Source of the DNA: Apteryx mantelli
Taxonomy: Eukaryota; Chordata; Aves; Apterygiformes; Apterygidae
DNA length: 64,000 nucleotides
Direction: 5' to 3'
NCBI RefSeq assembly: GCF_036417845.1
Contig: NC_089979.1
Span: 8,671,424-8,735,423, forward strand
Under the pieces are notes generated by a model. The model ran no database searches. It saw only the letters and a program-made list of their open reading frames with translations, and was not told the origin of the DNA. Both the position numbers and the translations under genes were made by a program. This document shows, one piece after another, positions 63,224 through 64,000 of this stretch. Each line of letters starts with the position of its first letter. Position 1 is the first letter of the stretch.

Positions 63224-64000
63224 TTTATCTTTATATGTCCTTCACGTCAGAGCTTTTCCACACATTACAAACTCCCACTTGTACATTGGCCAGGTGAGGA
63301 GACTGGAAGAGGAAGAAGAAAATGTTAATGGCAAACATATTTTGCCTATTTTTCCTTGCCTAAGCTCCTAATGAGGTGTCAGTTATAGATTTGTTAACCA
63401 TTAACCATTTATGGGGTTATTAAATAGCAATAAACTGTAAGAGCAGCATGCCACCTATGAAACCTCACCATGATGCTGTCCAAACAAGTAACTTCTGTTA
63501 CACAGTTGGTGCAACTCAGCTTGCCCACTGCCAAACCTGTCCATTTTGCCCATAAATTTTTCATATATATTGTTATATTAAACTTACAAAAATAGCTCTA
63601 TAAGACCATTTAAACACGAAAGTCACGGTTTGAAAAGGTGTATGTACGGATGAAGATAAGTTTGTAGTTAATGAGAACACTCTTTCCCCATCAGTTTAAT
63701 AAGCTGTTGGTCTTAAAAATCTTTCAGAAAAGTGGGAGAAAAAAATCACAGGCATTTAATTTACAAGATGACAGAGTGTTTCTAAATGTTACAGTCTCCC
63801 AGTGTTTCTTGTGTATGCAGCACAATCTTAGTGAGCACGTCAAAAATAAAGCAACTGCTCTACACCCGGTTTCCTGCTGTTTGTACACTGAATTGGTGCT
63901 TTCAGTTCTAGTCAACACTCCATGCAAAGGCACCTTTTAAAGTTATATACTTGCTTCTTTTCTTCTTGCAATGAGTATAAGTCCTGCTTTCTGGACCTCC

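Larger units (their letters stand above)
58286..64000. other. Downstream non-coding region
   Basis: No coding exon was recognised on either strand. Simple repeats include T19 (58371-58389), A26 (59386-59411) and A20 (62181-62200). In other vertebrates CCN4 lies tail-to-tail with NDRG1, so its 3' UTR may reach into this part from the right on the - strand. I looked for its cysteine-knot exon in the - strand frames and did not see it. Confidence 0.5.

Noticed and set aside
1..64000. CRISPR arrays, bacterial operons, prophage or other defence-system signals
   Set aside because: No regularly spaced repeats, Shine-Dalgarno-linked gene runs or phage genes. Base composition, splice sites and CR1 elements show a vertebrate nuclear genome.

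Overview
This is a vertebrate nuclear genomic window, most likely from a bird. It holds one recognisable protein-coding gene, split into small exons with consensus splice sites and polypyrimidine tracts. Interspersed repeat content is low, and all identifiable mobile DNA consists of CR1-type LINE relics, including a 3' end of the avian type (…CAACCATTCTGTGA). Nothing bacterial, viral or CRISPR-like was seen. The open reading frames outside the exons below look like chance frames.

The gene is NDRG1 (N-myc downstream-regulated gene 1) on the + strand, complete from promoter to poly(A) signal, about 19.16-58.28 kb. A CpG island with a TATA box (19131) precedes a short GGC-rich non-coding exon 1, which ends at a GTAAGG donor at 19224. 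After a 12 kb intron, exon 2 carries the start codon (31298). Fifteen coding exons join in frame to 1209 nt, encoding 402 residues and a stop (56694-56696). The 3' UTR is about 1.6 kb and has two AATAAA signals (58193, 58262). The protein has an NDRG alpha/beta-hydrolase-like fold without an obvious catalytic triad, a C-terminal tail of tandem decapeptides carrying SGK-type phosphorylation motifs, and the C-terminal MEVSC.

Layout: 1-18.85 kb is intergenic, with a diverged + strand CR1 relic (about 2.88-4.17 kb), a - strand CR1 relic (about 9.22-10.14 kb) and a short CR1 3' end (about 16.45-16.52 kb). The CpG island and promoter lie at 18.85-19.75 kb. The NDRG1 transcription unit occupies 19.16-58.28 kb. 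From 58.3 to 64 kb the sequence is non-coding with simple repeats. By conserved synteny the 3' end of CCN4 (WISP1), convergent on the - strand, could lie at or just beyond the right edge, but no CCN4 coding sequence is visible here.

No undescribed multi-gene system was found. The points most worth a second look are: the expanded, unequal decapeptide array in exon 16; a GC-AG intron after exon 3; and a cluster of perfect inverted repeats in mid-intron 1, one of which contains two CRE-like half-sites.
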